Positions 36,230 through 45,849 of a stretch of DNA of 64,000 nucleotides are shown here, one piece after another (position 1 is the first letter of the stretch; each line of letters starts with the position of its first letter). A model generated the notes under the pieces. It made no database searches and had not been told where the DNA came from. It saw nothing but the letters and a program-made list of their open reading frames with translations. This stretch comes from Candidatus Binatia bacterium. GTDB lineage: Bacteria; Desulfobacterota; Binatia; UBA9968; JAJDTQ01. A program made the translations under genes and the position numbers. Location of the stretch: the NCBI GenBank assembly GCA_951813575.1, contig OX638375.1, forward strand, positions 1,561,042 through 1,625,041, written 5' to 3'.

Positions 36230-36242
36230 CGGGAGAAGGCAC

Positions 36243-37055
36243 ATGGACCTGGAGCTTCAGGGCAAGACGGCGGTCGTCACCGGCGGCAGCGAGGGTATCG
36301 GCAAGGCCATCGTGGAGGCATTGGCGCGAGAAGGCGTGGACGTGGCCCTGTGCGCGCGGCGGGCGGGGCCGCTGGAAGAAACCGCCGCGGCGGTGGCCGG
36401 CGCCACCGGCCGGAAGATCGTCCCCATCACCGCGGACCTGACCCGGGACGAGGACGCCCGCCGGTTCATCCAGGCCGCGGCCGAAGCGCTGGGGCGCATC
36501 GACATCCTGGTGAACAACGCGGGCGCGGCGCCGGGCGGCGTCATCGAGAACCTGACCGAGGACGACTGGGCGCTGGCGCTGCAGCTCAAGTTCATGGGGT
36601 ACGTCCGCTGCATGCGCTATGCGCTCCCCATCATGCGCGAGCAGGGCGGTGGACGCGTGGTGAACCTCATCGGCAACGACGGCGTCAAGACCTCCTACTG
36701 GGAGGTGGCGCCGGGGGCGGCCAACGCGGCCGGGCAGAACCTGACCAAATCCCTGGCCGGGCAGTACGGCAAGCATGGCATCAGTTTCGCGGCGGTGAAT
36801 CCGGGTCCGGTCCGCACGGAACGCTGGGCCGGTCTGGTGGAGGCCATGTCCCGGGACATGGACCTCCCCTACGAGATGGCCGACCAGTTGGCACCCCGGT
36901 CCATCCCCCTGGGACGCATTGCCGAAACCGACGAGGTGGCCAACCTCGTGGTCATGCTGGCGTCACCGCTGATGCACTTCGTCAACGGCACCATGATCGA
37001 GATCGACGGGGGCCAGGAAAAGGCTCTGATGGACCGTTCCCGTGACCGCCGTTGA
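36243..37055 (+). CDS. SDR-family oxidoreductase lacking the YxxxK motif
   Basis: A 270-residue short-chain dehydrogenase fold. The cofactor motif TGGSEGIGKA (residues ~13-22) and NNAG (~91) are normal. At the active site, where classical members have Y-x-x-x-K, this protein reads APGAANAAGQ, and the upstream serine position is glycine (NLIGNDG). The Tyr and Lys are therefore missing. It may use a different mechanism or bind without reducing. It overlaps the next gene by 14 bases. Confidence 0.88.
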   Translation: MDLELQGKTAVVTGGSEGIGKAIVEALAREGVDVALCARRAGPLEETAAAVAGATGRKIVPITADLTRDEDARRFIQAAAEALGRIDILVNNAGAAPGGVIENLTEDDWALALQLKFMGYVRCMRYALPIMREQGGGRVVNLIGNDGVKTSYWEVAPGAANAAGQNLTKSLAGQYGKHGISFAAVNPGPVRTERWAGLVEAMSRDMDLPYEMADQLAPRSIPLGRIAETDEVANLVVMLASPLMHFVNGTMIEIDGGQEKALMDRSRDRR

Positions 37056-38040
37056 CGTCCACGCGCATTTCGTCCCGCCGGCGGTCCTGGACACCCTGGC
37101 GTCGAGGGGCGGGGAACTCGGCGTCACGCTGGTGGAAAGGGCTGCCGGCACCCGTTGCTGCCGGTTCGACGACGGCCTGGAGGTGCGTCCCTTCCTTCCC
37201 GGCCTGCTGGACCTGGACGCACGGCTGGCGGAGATGGACGGACAACGGGTGGGCCGCCAGATCCTCTCGGTATGGACCGACATCTTCGGCTACGGCCTCG
37301 ACGGCGCCCGCTGCGGCACATGGCACCGCATCCTGAACGACGGCATCGCCGAGCTGTGCGCGGCGCGTCCGGAGCGGTTCTCCTGGATGGCCTCCGCGCC
37401 GCTGGTTGACGCCGCCGCGGCGGCGCGGGAGCTCGAGCGCTGCGTGGGCGACGGCGCGGTGGGCGTCATCGTCACCGCCAACGTCGACGGCAGGAACCTG
37501 GGCGAAGTTCCGTTGGACGAGTTCTGGAGCGCCTGCGAGACCCTGGACGTGCCGGTGTTCGTGCACCCTTCCCTGCCCCGGCCGCTGCCCCGGGCGGAGA
37601 AGTTCAGCCTCAACCAGACCTGCGCCTACACCATGGACACCACCCTGGCGGCGGGCTCCATGATCCTGAGCGGCGCCCTGGACCGCTTCCCGAAACTGCG
37701 CCTCCTGCTGTCCCACGGGGGCGGGAACCTGCCCTATCTCATCGGCCGCTTCGACCGCATGCACCACGCCGCCGACCGGGACGTCACCGGGGACCGGGCG
37801 GCGCACGCCCCCAGCGCCTACCTGCGCCGTTTTCTGTACGACAGCATCCTGCACAACCGCGAAGCGCTACAGTTCCTGCGCGACCTGGTGGGCATCGAAC
37901 GCATTTTGCTCGGCGGCGACGCGCCGTTCCCGCCGGGGGACCCGGACCCCCTGGGCAGTCTCGAAAAGGCCGGCCTGGATCGACAATCCATCCAGACGAT
38001 TGCCGTGACCAACCCGGAGAGAGAATACCGACTTTCCTGA
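37042..38040 (+). CDS. ACMSD-type amidohydrolase (decarboxylase/hydrolase)
   Basis: A 332-residue amidohydrolase 2 / ACMSD-family protein. The metal site begins with [10 protein letters not shown], with further ligands in [18 protein letters not shown] and [11 protein letters not shown]. Members decarboxylate or hydrolyse carboxylated ring products. The GTG start at 37042 lies within the end of the SDR gene, so translation is coupled. The run acyl-CoA ligase, SDR, ACMSD-like reads as one catabolic operon. Confidence 0.9.
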   Translation: MTAVDVHAHFVPPAVLDTLASRGGELGVTLVERAAGTRCCRFDDGLEVRPFLPGLLDLDARLAEMDGQRVGRQILSVWTDIFGYGLDGARCGTWHRILNDGIAELCAARPERFSWMASAPLVDAAAAARELERCVGDGAVGVIVTANVDGRNLGEVPLDEFWSACETLDVPVFVHPSLPRPLPRAEKFSLNQTCAYTMDTTLAAGSMILSGALDRFPKLRLLLSHGGGNLPYLIGRFDRMHHAADRDVTGDRAAHAPSAYLRRFLYDSILHNREALQFLRDLVGIERILLGGDAPFPPGDPDPLGSLEKAGLDRQSIQTIAVTNPEREYRLS

Positions 38041-38084
38041 GCGCCACGCCGGAACATCCGGGCTCGCCGGATGCCGGAGCGACC

Positions 38085-39386
38085 ATGAGCCAACAACGCT
38101 TCAACCATGAACTGATGGACTTTCTGGCCGTGTCGCCCACGCCGTTTCACGCGGTCCGCGAGATGGCGCGGCGACTGACGGACGCCGGCTTCCAGCCTCG
38201 GCCCGAAGCCGACGCGTGGCGGTTGGAGCCCGGCGGACGCTACTTCACCACCCGTAACGACTCGTCCATCATCGCCTGGATCGTGCCCGCTCGCGCCACC
38301 CTGCCCGAGAGCGGGTTTCGCATGGTGGGCGCCCACACCGATTCACCGTGCCTCAAGGTCAAGCCGCAACCCGAGTCTCACCGGAACGGCTATCTCCAGT
38401 TGGGCGTCGAGGTCTACGGCGGAGCGCTGCTCAATCCCTGGTTCGACCGCGACCTGTCCATGGCGGGACGGGTGAGCTATCTCGACCGCGACGGGCTCAT
38501 CGCGCACCGGCTCGTCGACTTCGAGCAACCCGTGGCCGTGATCCCGAGTCTGGCCATTCATCTGGACCGGGAGGCCAACGAGAACCGCGCCATCAATGCG
38601 CAGACTCACCTGCCGCCCGTTCTGGGCCGTCAGGGCAAGGGTTTCGACCTCAAGACCCTGCTGCGTCAGCGGCTCGAGGCGGACGCCGGCGCGAAGGTCG
38701 GCCGGGTGCTGGACCACGAGCTGGTGCTCTACGACACGCAACCGCCGGCCCTGGTGGGCCTGGCGCGGGAGTTCATCGCGTCGGCGCGGCTCGACAACCT
38801 GCTGAGCTGCTTCGTGGGGCTGCGCGCGTTGCTGAATGCGGAAGGCGACACCGGGGCGCTGCTGGTCTGCAACGATCACGAGGAGGTGGGCAGCACCACC
38901 GCCGCCGGGGCCAGGGGGCCTATGCTGACCCAGATGCTGGAACGCCTGCTGCCGGCGCCGGAGGACCGCAACCGCGCCCTCTCCCGGTCCACGCTGATTT
39001 CGGTGGACAACGCCCACGGCGTCCACCCCAACTTCGCCGACCGGCACGACGGCAACCACGGTCCGCTGTTGAACGGCGGCCCGGTCATCAAGATCAACGC
39101 GAACCAGCGCTATGCCAGCAACAGCGAGACCGCCGCGGTCTTCCGGCGGCTGGCGGCCGACGAGGGAGTACCGGTCCAGACCTTCGTGGTACGCAGCGAC
39201 GTGGCCTGCGGCAGCACCATCGGCCCCCTGGCCGCGGCCGAGACCGGCGTCCGCACCGTGGACGTGGGGGTGCCCCAGTGGGCCATGCACTCCGTCCGGG
39301 AACTGGCGGGCGCGGCGGACGCCTTCAACCTGAGCCGGGTCCTGCGGCGCTTCTTTGCCGCCGCCCGCCAGGAAGAGTCCGGTTAA
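38085..39386 (+). CDS. apeB: M18 family aminopeptidase
   Basis: A 433-residue M18 (aspartyl-type) aminopeptidase, a zinc enzyme that forms large dodecameric shells in the cytosol. Metal and catalytic motifs are [44 protein letters not shown] and [12 protein letters not shown]. Length and start ([14 protein letters not shown]) match the family. It ends the plus-strand run and is convergent with the LysR gene. Confidence 0.95.
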   Translation: MSQQRFNHELMDFLAVSPTPFHAVREMARRLTDAGFQPRPEADAWRLEPGGRYFTTRNDSSIIAWIVPARATLPESGFRMVGAHTDSPCLKVKPQPESHRNGYLQLGVEVYGGALLNPWFDRDLSMAGRVSYLDRDGLIAHRLVDFEQPVAVIPSLAIHLDREANENRAINAQTHLPPVLGRQGKGFDLKTLLRQRLEADAGAKVGRVLDHELVLYDTQPPALVGLAREFIASARLDNLLSCFVGLRALLNAEGDTGALLVCNDHEEVGSTTAAGARGPMLTQMLERLLPAPEDRNRALSRSTLISVDNAHGVHPNFADRHDGNHGPLLNGGPVIKINANQRYASNSETAAVFRRLAADEGVPVQTFVVRSDVACGSTIGPLAAAETGVRTVDVGVPQWAMHSVRELAGAADAFNLSRVLRRFFAAARQEESG

Positions 39387-39440
39387 CGGGAGAGGGAAGC
39401 CTTCGTCGGGTATCTGTTCCGGCCGCCCGGCGTCCGGTCC

Positions 39441-40421
39441 TCACAAGTGGGTGACGAACGGCCCGTGTCCGCGAGTGGGTTGTCGCTGCGGGGATCCCTG
39501 TCTCGTTCCCGCCAGTTCCTCGCTCAGCACCGCCAGCGTCTTCAGGAACTGGGCGGCGTTTCGGTTGTTGTATCCGGTCTCGGTCAGGACGGCATACAGG
39601 CTGATCTGTGAACGCAACCAATCGTCCCTGAGTCTGACCAGGCGTCCGGACGCGAGATAGCCGTTCATAAAGCCGTTCCAGCCCAGCGCCATGCCCTCGC
39701 CATTGACGGCCGCCTCCAGCAGCAAGAGATAGGTCTCGAATGATTCTTCCGGCGCTTTCGGAGGGTCGCAATCGTGGGCACGGAACCATGTCGTCCAAGT
39801 GGCCCAACTCGGGTCACACGGGGCCAGGGCCAACCGGGGTATCTCGGACCAGCGTCGAGGATGCCTGGCAAGCACCCGCTCGAACCGTTTCAGGAAGGCG
39901 GGCGAGGCGACTGGGACGACCTCTTCGTCCAGCACCTTGACCGCGCTTGAATCGGTGGGTGCGGCCGAGTATTCGAAAACGATGTCGACCCCAGCGGGCA
40001 AAATCAAATCGACCATGTCGTAGTCGCATGTCAGCACGCGTAGGGCGACGTCCTTCTCAAGAGACCGCCTGAACTCCGAAAAGAACGGCATCAACAGGAA
40101 GTGGGAGACCTCCTGGGTGCAGGCGATGACCAGGTTCGCGGGTCTGCCACCGAGCCCGTGGGCGGCGGCATGCAGGCCATCCAGCGACGACTTGACGGCG
40201 GCATAGTACTCCTGGCCGCTTGCCGTGAGCACCACGCCTCGGCCCTCGCGTCGGAACAACTTCTCGCCGACCACCGTTTCCAGATTGCGGATATGACGGC
40301 TGATCGCCGACTGAGAGGTGTTCAATTCGTCGGACGCCCGTATTACGCCGCCGAGCCGAGCCGTGGCCTCGAACGCGATCAACGAACTGGTGGAGGGTAT
40401 GTTGAACCGGAAATCACTCAT
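39441..40421 (-). CDS. LysR-family transcriptional regulator (GcvA-like)
   Basis: A 326-residue LysR regulator. The N-terminal winged HTH reads SSLIAFEATARLGGVIRASDELNTSQSAISRHIRNL over residues ~8-43 (quoted piece: TSQSAISRHIRNLE). A ligand-binding domain follows. ATG 40421 gives the family-typical N-terminus. It lies downstream of a TPP enzyme gene on the same strand, an unusual order since LysR genes usually face their targets. Its targets are therefore unclear. Confidence 0.9.
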   Translation of the reverse strand: MSDFRFNIPSTSSLIAFEATARLGGVIRASDELNTSQSAISRHIRNLETVVGEKLFRREGRGVVLTASGQEYYAAVKSSLDGLHAAAHGLGGRPANLVIACTQEVSHFLLMPFFSEFRRSLEKDVALRVLTCDYDMVDLILPAGVDIVFEYSAAPTDSSAVKVLDEEVVPVASPAFLKRFERVLARHPRRWSEIPRLALAPCDPSWATWTTWFRAHDCDPPKAPEESFETYLLLLEAAVNGEGMALGWNGFMNGYLASGRLVRLRDDWLRSQISLYAVLTETGYNNRNAAQFLKTLAVLSEELAGTRQGSPQRQPTRGHGPFVTHL

Positions 40422-40509
40422 ACCATTTATGATATCAGTTTTTCCCGTGTTGCAACAGATTATTTCTGGTGCCGGAGCAGAATTTCGATGCGACACTATC
40501 GATGTACCT

Positions 40510-42207
40510 TCAGCCCACGGTCGCACCGCTGCTGACGCTTTTGAGGCCCTCCGCGCCGTCGGTGATCACGTCAATGACGGCAGGCCGACCCCTCTTCAAC
40601 GCCTCCCGGACCGCGTCCGCAATCTCCGCGGGGTTCCGGACACGCAAGCCCTCGGCGCCGAAGCCCCGGGCGATGGCGGCGAAGTCGGTGTCATTGAAGG
40701 CGGCGGGTGAATCGCCGCCGAGGTCTCCGGTGGCGATCATGCTCAGCGCCGAGTTGTTCATGACCACGAAGACCACGGGCAGCTCATACTGAACGGCGGT
40801 GGCGATGACGTGCACCGACATGGAGAAACCCCCGTCGCCGCTCACGTTCACCACGGGGCGGTCCGGGTAAACGAACTTGGCCCCCACCGCGGCCGGCGCG
40901 CCCCAGCCCATGCCCGCAAGGCCCCCGGGCACGAAGAGGGTCCCGGGCGCCCGGGTCTTGAAGTAGTGGGCCATCCAGACCCGGTTGCTGCCGGCGTCGA
41001 GGGTGACGATGGTCTCCGGGTCCAGGGCTTCGTTGAGATCCTTGACCAACCGCTGTGGCATGATCGGAACGGCATCGGAGTGGAGTGCCGGACTGTCGAA
41101 GAACTTCTCCGCGCGCTTGCGTTGCTCGAGTTGCGCCGGCGCCGCCTGACGGTCCTTTCGCTGCAACCCTTCCCCGCCCATCTGCAAAAGCTGCTTCAAT
41201 ACCGCCTTCGCGTCGCCAATGAGGGAAACCTCCACCGGATAGGACCAGCCGGCGTTCCGCGGTTCGATGTCGATCTGGATCAGCTTCTGTCTGCCGGGGT
41301 CGATGAGCCGCTCGCTGTTGGTATCGTTGGGGGCCAGACGGGACCCCGCAACCAGAATCGTGTCCGCTTCCCGTATGACGCTGTTGGCCACCGGCTGTCC
41401 GTAACGGCCCATCATGCCGAGGGCCAGCGGATGGTCCTCCCGGAACGCGCTCTTGCCGTTGTAGGTGGTGGCGACCGGGCTCCCCAGCAACTCGGCCATG
41501 GCCGCCAACTCGTCGTACGCCTTCGCCGCGTGGACCCCGTTCCCGGCTATGATGACGGGCCGTTGCGCGGCCTCCAGCAACTCGATGGCCGCCACCAGTT
41601 CCTCCACGGCGGGCATGACCGGGGACTTCCGGAGCCAGTGCCGGGTCGGGTGAACCCGCGGCGGCTTGTCCGGGTCCAGCTCGCCCGCGATGGCGGCTTG
41701 GCGCATCACCACCGCGGTGGGTCCCGGCCGTCCGGTGACGGCGTGCTTGATGGCCATCTGCAGGCCCAGCACCGCTTCTTTCGGGGTCGCCGCGAGGACC
41801 GAGAACTTGGTGATCCCCTCCAGCAGCTTCCTCAGGTCGAACGCCCCGTAGTGGCCCCAGCCGCTGGCGTTGCGGGGGTTGAGGGAGAAGTCGCCGCCTT
41901 CCGTGGTATCGGCCAGCACCACCATGGGCGAACCCGCGAGCTGCGCCTCCAGGGTACCGAACACGGCGTTGGTGCCGATAAACGCCCCCTGGCCGAGGAC
42001 GACACCCGGCTTGCCGGTGAGACGGCCGTAGATGTCCGCCATCACCGACGCCGACTGCTCGTGCCGCACCAGGATAGGCCGGACCCGCCCCCCATGACCG
42101 GCCAGTGAATCGAAGATGCGCATGGCGCTTCCGCCGGGAATGCCGAAGACGAAGTCGATATCGGCCTCCGCGAGGACTTCGCAGATCTTTTGGTGTGCGG
42201 TGATCAT
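40510..42207 (-). CDS. thiamine-diphosphate-dependent enzyme, acetolactate synthase-like
   Basis: A 565-residue TPP enzyme of the acetohydroxyacid synthase / benzoylformate decarboxylase group. The N-terminal catalytic Glu is in VRHEQSASVMADIYGR; the TPP motif begins GDGGFSMSV and ends VVMNN. Lack of a neighbouring small subunit and the catabolic setting argue against a role in branched-chain synthesis. Decarboxylation or carboligation of a 2-oxo acid is likely. It is divergent from the alpha/beta hydrolase gene at 42375. Confidence 0.88.
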   Translation of the reverse strand: MITAHQKICEVLAEADIDFVFGIPGGSAMRIFDSLAGHGGRVRPILVRHEQSASVMADIYGRLTGKPGVVLGQGAFIGTNAVFGTLEAQLAGSPMVVLADTTEGGDFSLNPRNASGWGHYGAFDLRKLLEGITKFSVLAATPKEAVLGLQMAIKHAVTGRPGPTAVVMRQAAIAGELDPDKPPRVHPTRHWLRKSPVMPAVEELVAAIELLEAAQRPVIIAGNGVHAAKAYDELAAMAELLGSPVATTYNGKSAFREDHPLALGMMGRYGQPVANSVIREADTILVAGSRLAPNDTNSERLIDPGRQKLIQIDIEPRNAGWSYPVEVSLIGDAKAVLKQLLQMGGEGLQRKDRQAAPAQLEQRKRAEKFFDSPALHSDAVPIMPQRLVKDLNEALDPETIVTLDAGSNRVWMAHYFKTRAPGTLFVPGGLAGMGWGAPAAVGAKFVYPDRPVVNVSGDGGFSMSVHVIATAVQYELPVVFVVMNNSALSMIATGDLGGDSPAAFNDTDFAAIARGFGAEGLRVRNPAEIADAVREALKRGRPAVIDVITDGAEGLKSVSSGATVG

Positions 42208-42374
42208 CGATCCTTCCTTGCGTCGACGTTTCTCATGGGCCTATGATGGACAGGACAGTAGTTAACCAAGAACGGCCTGCGTTGCCACCGTGCGCCCGGA
42301 ACCCCCCTCCCGCCGCCGGGCCGAGCCGGGAAGCGCCATGAAGACCGTTTCATCGCATGCAGGAGGAACCCTCG

Positions 42375-43259
42375 GTGAAATCCGCAGACGAGAAATTCGT
42401 GGACGTGGACGGCATCCGCACACGCTACTTCGAGAAGGGCAGCGGTGAGAACGTCGTTCTGATTCACGGCGGCGTATTCGGGTCCAACGACGCGGCCGAC
42501 TGCAGCGTGGACTGGGCGCTCAACTTCGACGCCCTGGCCCGGTGGTTCCACGTCTACGCCGTGGACAAGCTCGGACAGGGCCTGACGGACAACCCGCCCA
42601 GCGACGCCGACTACACCATGGCCGCGACCATCCGCCACGCCATCGGTTTTCTCGAATCCCTGGGACTTGGCGGGGTGCATGTCGTGGGCCATTCCCGCGG
42701 CGCCTACGTGGCGGCGCGCATGACCCTGGAACGGCCCGACCTGGTGAAGTCCTGCATTCCGGTGGACACCAACACTCTGGCCCCGGGCTTCGGGCGGAAC
42801 CACATCGTCTTCGCCGACACTCCGGAGCCGAGGCTGTCACGGGAAAGCCAGCGATGGGTGCTGGAACGCTACTCCTACAGCGGCGCCCACGTCACCGACG
42901 ACTGGCTCGACGCGGTGACCGAGATCGGGCAACTGCCGAAGTACCGGGAGAGCGTGGAGAAGATGATCACCCAGGGTCTGCGCAAGAGCCTGTTCCTGAC
43001 CCGGCACTCGATGCAGAAGGAAGAGACCCTGGGCTGGATCCGCGACCGGGGGATGCAGAAGCCCACCCTGCTGGTGTGGGGCTACAACGATCCCACCGCC
43101 ACCCTGTCTCAGGGTATGCGGCTGTTCGAGACCCTGTGCATGCGCGAGCGCCGCTCACGGATGCACATCATCAACGAGGCCGGCCACTTCTCCTTCCGCG
43201 AGCACCCCAGGGAGTTCAACGAGGTGCTGCGGGGATTCATCGCCAGCCAGGCGCGGTGA
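42375..43259 (+). CDS. alpha/beta hydrolase, meta-cleavage-product hydrolase-like
   Basis: A 294-residue alpha/beta hydrolase. The oxyanion loop VVLIHGGVFGSNDA, elbow VVGHSRGAYVAARM (Ser), acid region LLVWGYNDPTATLS and GHFSFREHP (His) are visible. GTG 42375 has AGGAGG about 8 bases upstream; ATG 42357 precedes that ribosome site and is less likely. The pattern GGvfGSnDA is like MCP hydrolases that cleave ring-fission C-C bonds. Confidence 0.87.
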   Translation: MKSADEKFVDVDGIRTRYFEKGSGENVVLIHGGVFGSNDAADCSVDWALNFDALARWFHVYAVDKLGQGLTDNPPSDADYTMAATIRHAIGFLESLGLGGVHVVGHSRGAYVAARMTLERPDLVKSCIPVDTNTLAPGFGRNHIVFADTPEPRLSRESQRWVLERYSYSGAHVTDDWLDAVTEIGQLPKYRESVEKMITQGLRKSLFLTRHSMQKEETLGWIRDRGMQKPTLLVWGYNDPTATLSQGMRLFETLCMRERRSRMHIINEAGHFSFREHPREFNEVLRGFIASQAR

Positions 43260-43269
43260 AGGCACGCTG

Positions 43270-45300
43270 CTACCCGCCCAACCACTGCAGCAAGACCTCC
43301 TGCGGGCCGGCCACCACGCCCTGAGGCCAGGGGATGTGGAGCGTGTAATGGAACACCCCCAGCAGAACCGCCAGCGCCAGGGCGGTATAGCCGAGGCAGA
43401 GCCGCCACCCGGCCCGGCCCCGTAGCGCCAGGTACAGCCACATGAAGAGCGGCACGGTCAGCAGGAAGCCGATGACCCAGATGGAGGTCAGGAGCCCCAG
43501 AATCCAGCCGAAGATGTCGGCGGCGCGACGGGCGACGACACGGCCCGGAACGCCGGTCTCCGCTTCAAGGTCCATGATGCGGCCCGCGCCTTTCCCGGGG
43601 ACCCGGAACAGATCCAGGAACAACTGCGCCGCGCACATTCCCGCCGCCGCCAACCCTACCACGAGGGGGAAGAGACGGGCCTGGGCGGGCCATCCGCGGG
43701 CGGTGACGACGCCGGCAAGGACCAGCAGGAGGATGGCCAGGGTGAACAGCACCGGCACGCCGAGATGGAACCGGAACCCCGAAGCCTTGGGAGCGGGCTC
43801 GTCCGGCGCCATGCCCGTCCGGGTCCACCGTTGGCCGTACACCAGGCTGGTGACGATGAGGGCGCCGATGACGAGGACGATGGGGCGCCAGAGCCAACTC
43901 ACCCCGTAGTGGCTGGCGGCGATGAAGAAGTAGTTCTCCAGCACGCTGCTCAGCACCAGGCCCAGGATGAGGGGCGGCCGGGGCCAGCCGAAGCGCTTCA
44001 TGAGCCATCCCAGGACCCCGAACGACAACAGCAGGAACAGATCGCCGAAGTGCCGCTTGGCCTGGAACGCGGCCAGGAACACCACCACGATCACCAGCGG
44101 CGCCAGCAGGTGCACCCGGACGTTGGCCAGCCGGGCGAGATGGTTGGTGAGGAGCAGGCACAGGCCGGTGCCGAAGATGTTGGCGATGGCGATGCTCCAG
44201 ACCATGGTGTAGGTGACGTCCAGGTGCTTGGTAAGCATGTCCGGACCCGGGCTGATCCCCTGTATGAGGAACACCCCGAGGAGGATCGCCATGGCGGCGC
44301 TACCGGGCACGCCGAAGGCCAGCGTCGGGATCAGCGAGCCCCCCTCCTTGGCGTTGTTGGCGCTCTCCGGCGCGATGACGCCGCGCACATCGCCGGTGCC
44401 GAAGGACTCCCGGGCGCCGCGCTCCGTCTGCACCGCGTGCCCGTAGGCGAACCAGTCCACCACGGCGCCGCCCAGGCCCGGGGTGGCGCCCACCCACACG
44501 CCCACGGCGCTCGACCGCAGCACCAGGAACCAATGACGGAAGGCGTCACGGATGCCCACGGTGACGCCTCTCAATGCATCCTTGGGCACGTCGGCGATGC
44601 GGGTGCCCCGGATCACCAGGTCGGCCATCTCCGGTATGGCGAAGATGCCCAGGGCCACGGGCACCAGCGGCACCCCTTCCCAGAGGTAGAGCTGGCCGAA
44701 GGTCCAGCGCATCTCCCCCACCTGGTAGTCCATCCCCACCATGCCCACCATGAGTCCCAGCGCGCCCACCACCAGCCCCTTGAGGGGGGCGCCGCCGCTC
44801 AGCACCGCCACCATGGAAATGCCCAGCATCCCCATCATGAAGAACTCCGGAGCGCTGAACGCGAGCACGATGGGACGGAGCACTGGGATGGAGACGGCGA
44901 GGATCAGAGCGCCGAAGAGACCGCCCATCATGGAAGCCATGTAGGCGGCGCCGAAGGCCCGGCCCGCCTCGCCCTTCTTGGCCATGGGATGGCCGTCCAG
45001 GATGGTGGCCTGGGACGCCGCGGTGCCCGGCACCCCGAACAGCACCGACGGGATGGTGTCCGAGGTGGTGGTCACCGAGATGAGGCCGATCATCACCGCG
45101 AAAGCGCTCAGGGTGTCCAGGTCGAGGGTGAACGGCAGCAGGATGGCGAGGCCCACGAGCCCGCCGAGGCCGGGGATGGCGCCCAGTGAGAGGCCCATGA
45201 CGACGCCGAGGACCAGGAAGGCCAGGCTCCGGGGGATCACTTCAGCGACACACGGACAACCGAAGATGTTCTCTACCGCGCTGAGGGCCGCTTCCCACAT
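43270..45300 (-). CDS. fused TctA-TctB tripartite tricarboxylate transporter permease
   Basis: A 676-residue membrane protein. The first ~500 residues are TctA, with the paired glycine/proline motifs GAIPGLGG and ATPGLGGA and the loops FGVPGTAAS and FGVPGSAAM. From about residue 515 a further four-helix segment matches TctB, the small membrane subunit that is normally a separate gene. It would import carboxylates with a TctC receptor; two TctC genes lie elsewhere in the window (51036, 56713) but none adjoins. Confidence 0.9.
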   Translation of the reverse strand: MWEAALSAVENIFGCPCVAEVIPRSLAFLVLGVVMGLSLGAIPGLGGLVGLAILLPFTLDLDTLSAFAVMIGLISVTTTSDTIPSVLFGVPGTAASQATILDGHPMAKKGEAGRAFGAAYMASMMGGLFGALILAVSIPVLRPIVLAFSAPEFFMMGMLGISMVAVLSGGAPLKGLVVGALGLMVGMVGMDYQVGEMRWTFGQLYLWEGVPLVPVALGIFAIPEMADLVIRGTRIADVPKDALRGVTVGIRDAFRHWFLVLRSSAVGVWVGATPGLGGAVVDWFAYGHAVQTERGARESFGTGDVRGVIAPESANNAKEGGSLIPTLAFGVPGSAAMAILLGVFLIQGISPGPDMLTKHLDVTYTMVWSIAIANIFGTGLCLLLTNHLARLANVRVHLLAPLVIVVVFLAAFQAKRHFGDLFLLLSFGVLGWLMKRFGWPRPPLILGLVLSSVLENYFFIAASHYGVSWLWRPIVLVIGALIVTSLVYGQRWTRTGMAPDEPAPKASGFRFHLGVPVLFTLAILLLVLAGVVTARGWPAQARLFPLVVGLAAAGMCAAQLFLDLFRVPGKGAGRIMDLEAETGVPGRVVARRAADIFGWILGLLTSIWVIGFLLTVPLFMWLYLALRGRAGWRLCLGYTALALAVLLGVFHYTLHIPWPQGVVAGPQEVLLQWLGG

Positions 45301-45401
45301 GGGCGTCCTTCCCTTGAAATCGCGATCCGATTCCCCTAGTGTCGTGCGTCACGGACTCTCGAAGTATCAAGGTATCGGAACCGATTCAATGAGGATAGAC
45401 C

Positions 45402-45824
45402 ATGAGCATCGCAGCCATTGATCATTGGGTCCTGGTGGTCAACGACCTGGAAGAGACCTTCGCCTTCTATCGCAAGCTGGGGCTGGATGCCGGCTGGCAG
45501 GAGCGTCCCGGCGGGCGCGGCAAGCGTCCCATCATCCGCATCAGCGAGACGCAGAAGCTGAACCTGTACGTGGTGGACCGCTACACCACGGAGAGCCCCA
45601 CGCACGCGCCCAACTACGCCACCGGAAGCGCGGACCTCTGCCTGCGCTGGGAAGGAACCGTGCAGGAAGCCCGGGACTTCCTTCAACAGGCGGGAGTTGA
45701 CGTGATCTCGGGACCGGTGGCCCGCACCGGCTCCCGAGGCGTCGGCACCAGCCTGTACTTCCGCGACCCCGACGACAATCTCATCGAGCTGATGACCTAC
45801 GGCGACCCCGCGTACGCGGAGTAG
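45402..45824 (+). CDS. VOC-family protein (glyoxalase/bleomycin resistance/dioxygenase fold)
   Basis: A 140-residue VOC-fold protein: IDHWVLVVNDLEETFAFYRK (first beta-alpha module with a metal-ligand His), then LYFRDPDDNLIELMTYG (second module with a Glu ligand). Such metal enzymes include glyoxalases, epimerases and extradiol dioxygenases; the substrate is not evident. It is divergent from the TctA-TctB gene and convergent with an amidohydrolase gene. Confidence 0.88.
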   Translation: MSIAAIDHWVLVVNDLEETFAFYRKLGLDAGWQERPGGRGKRPIIRISETQKLNLYVVDRYTTESPTHAPNYATGSADLCLRWEGTVQEARDFLQQAGVDVISGPVARTGSRGVGTSLYFRDPDDNLIELMTYGDPAYAE

Positions 45825-45849
45825 GCCGCTCTCGTGTCTGTGGTCCGGC

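Noticed and set aside
40510..42207. Biosynthetic acetolactate synthase (ilvB)
   Set aside because: No ilvN small subunit or ilvC neighbour is present, and the context is catabolic.
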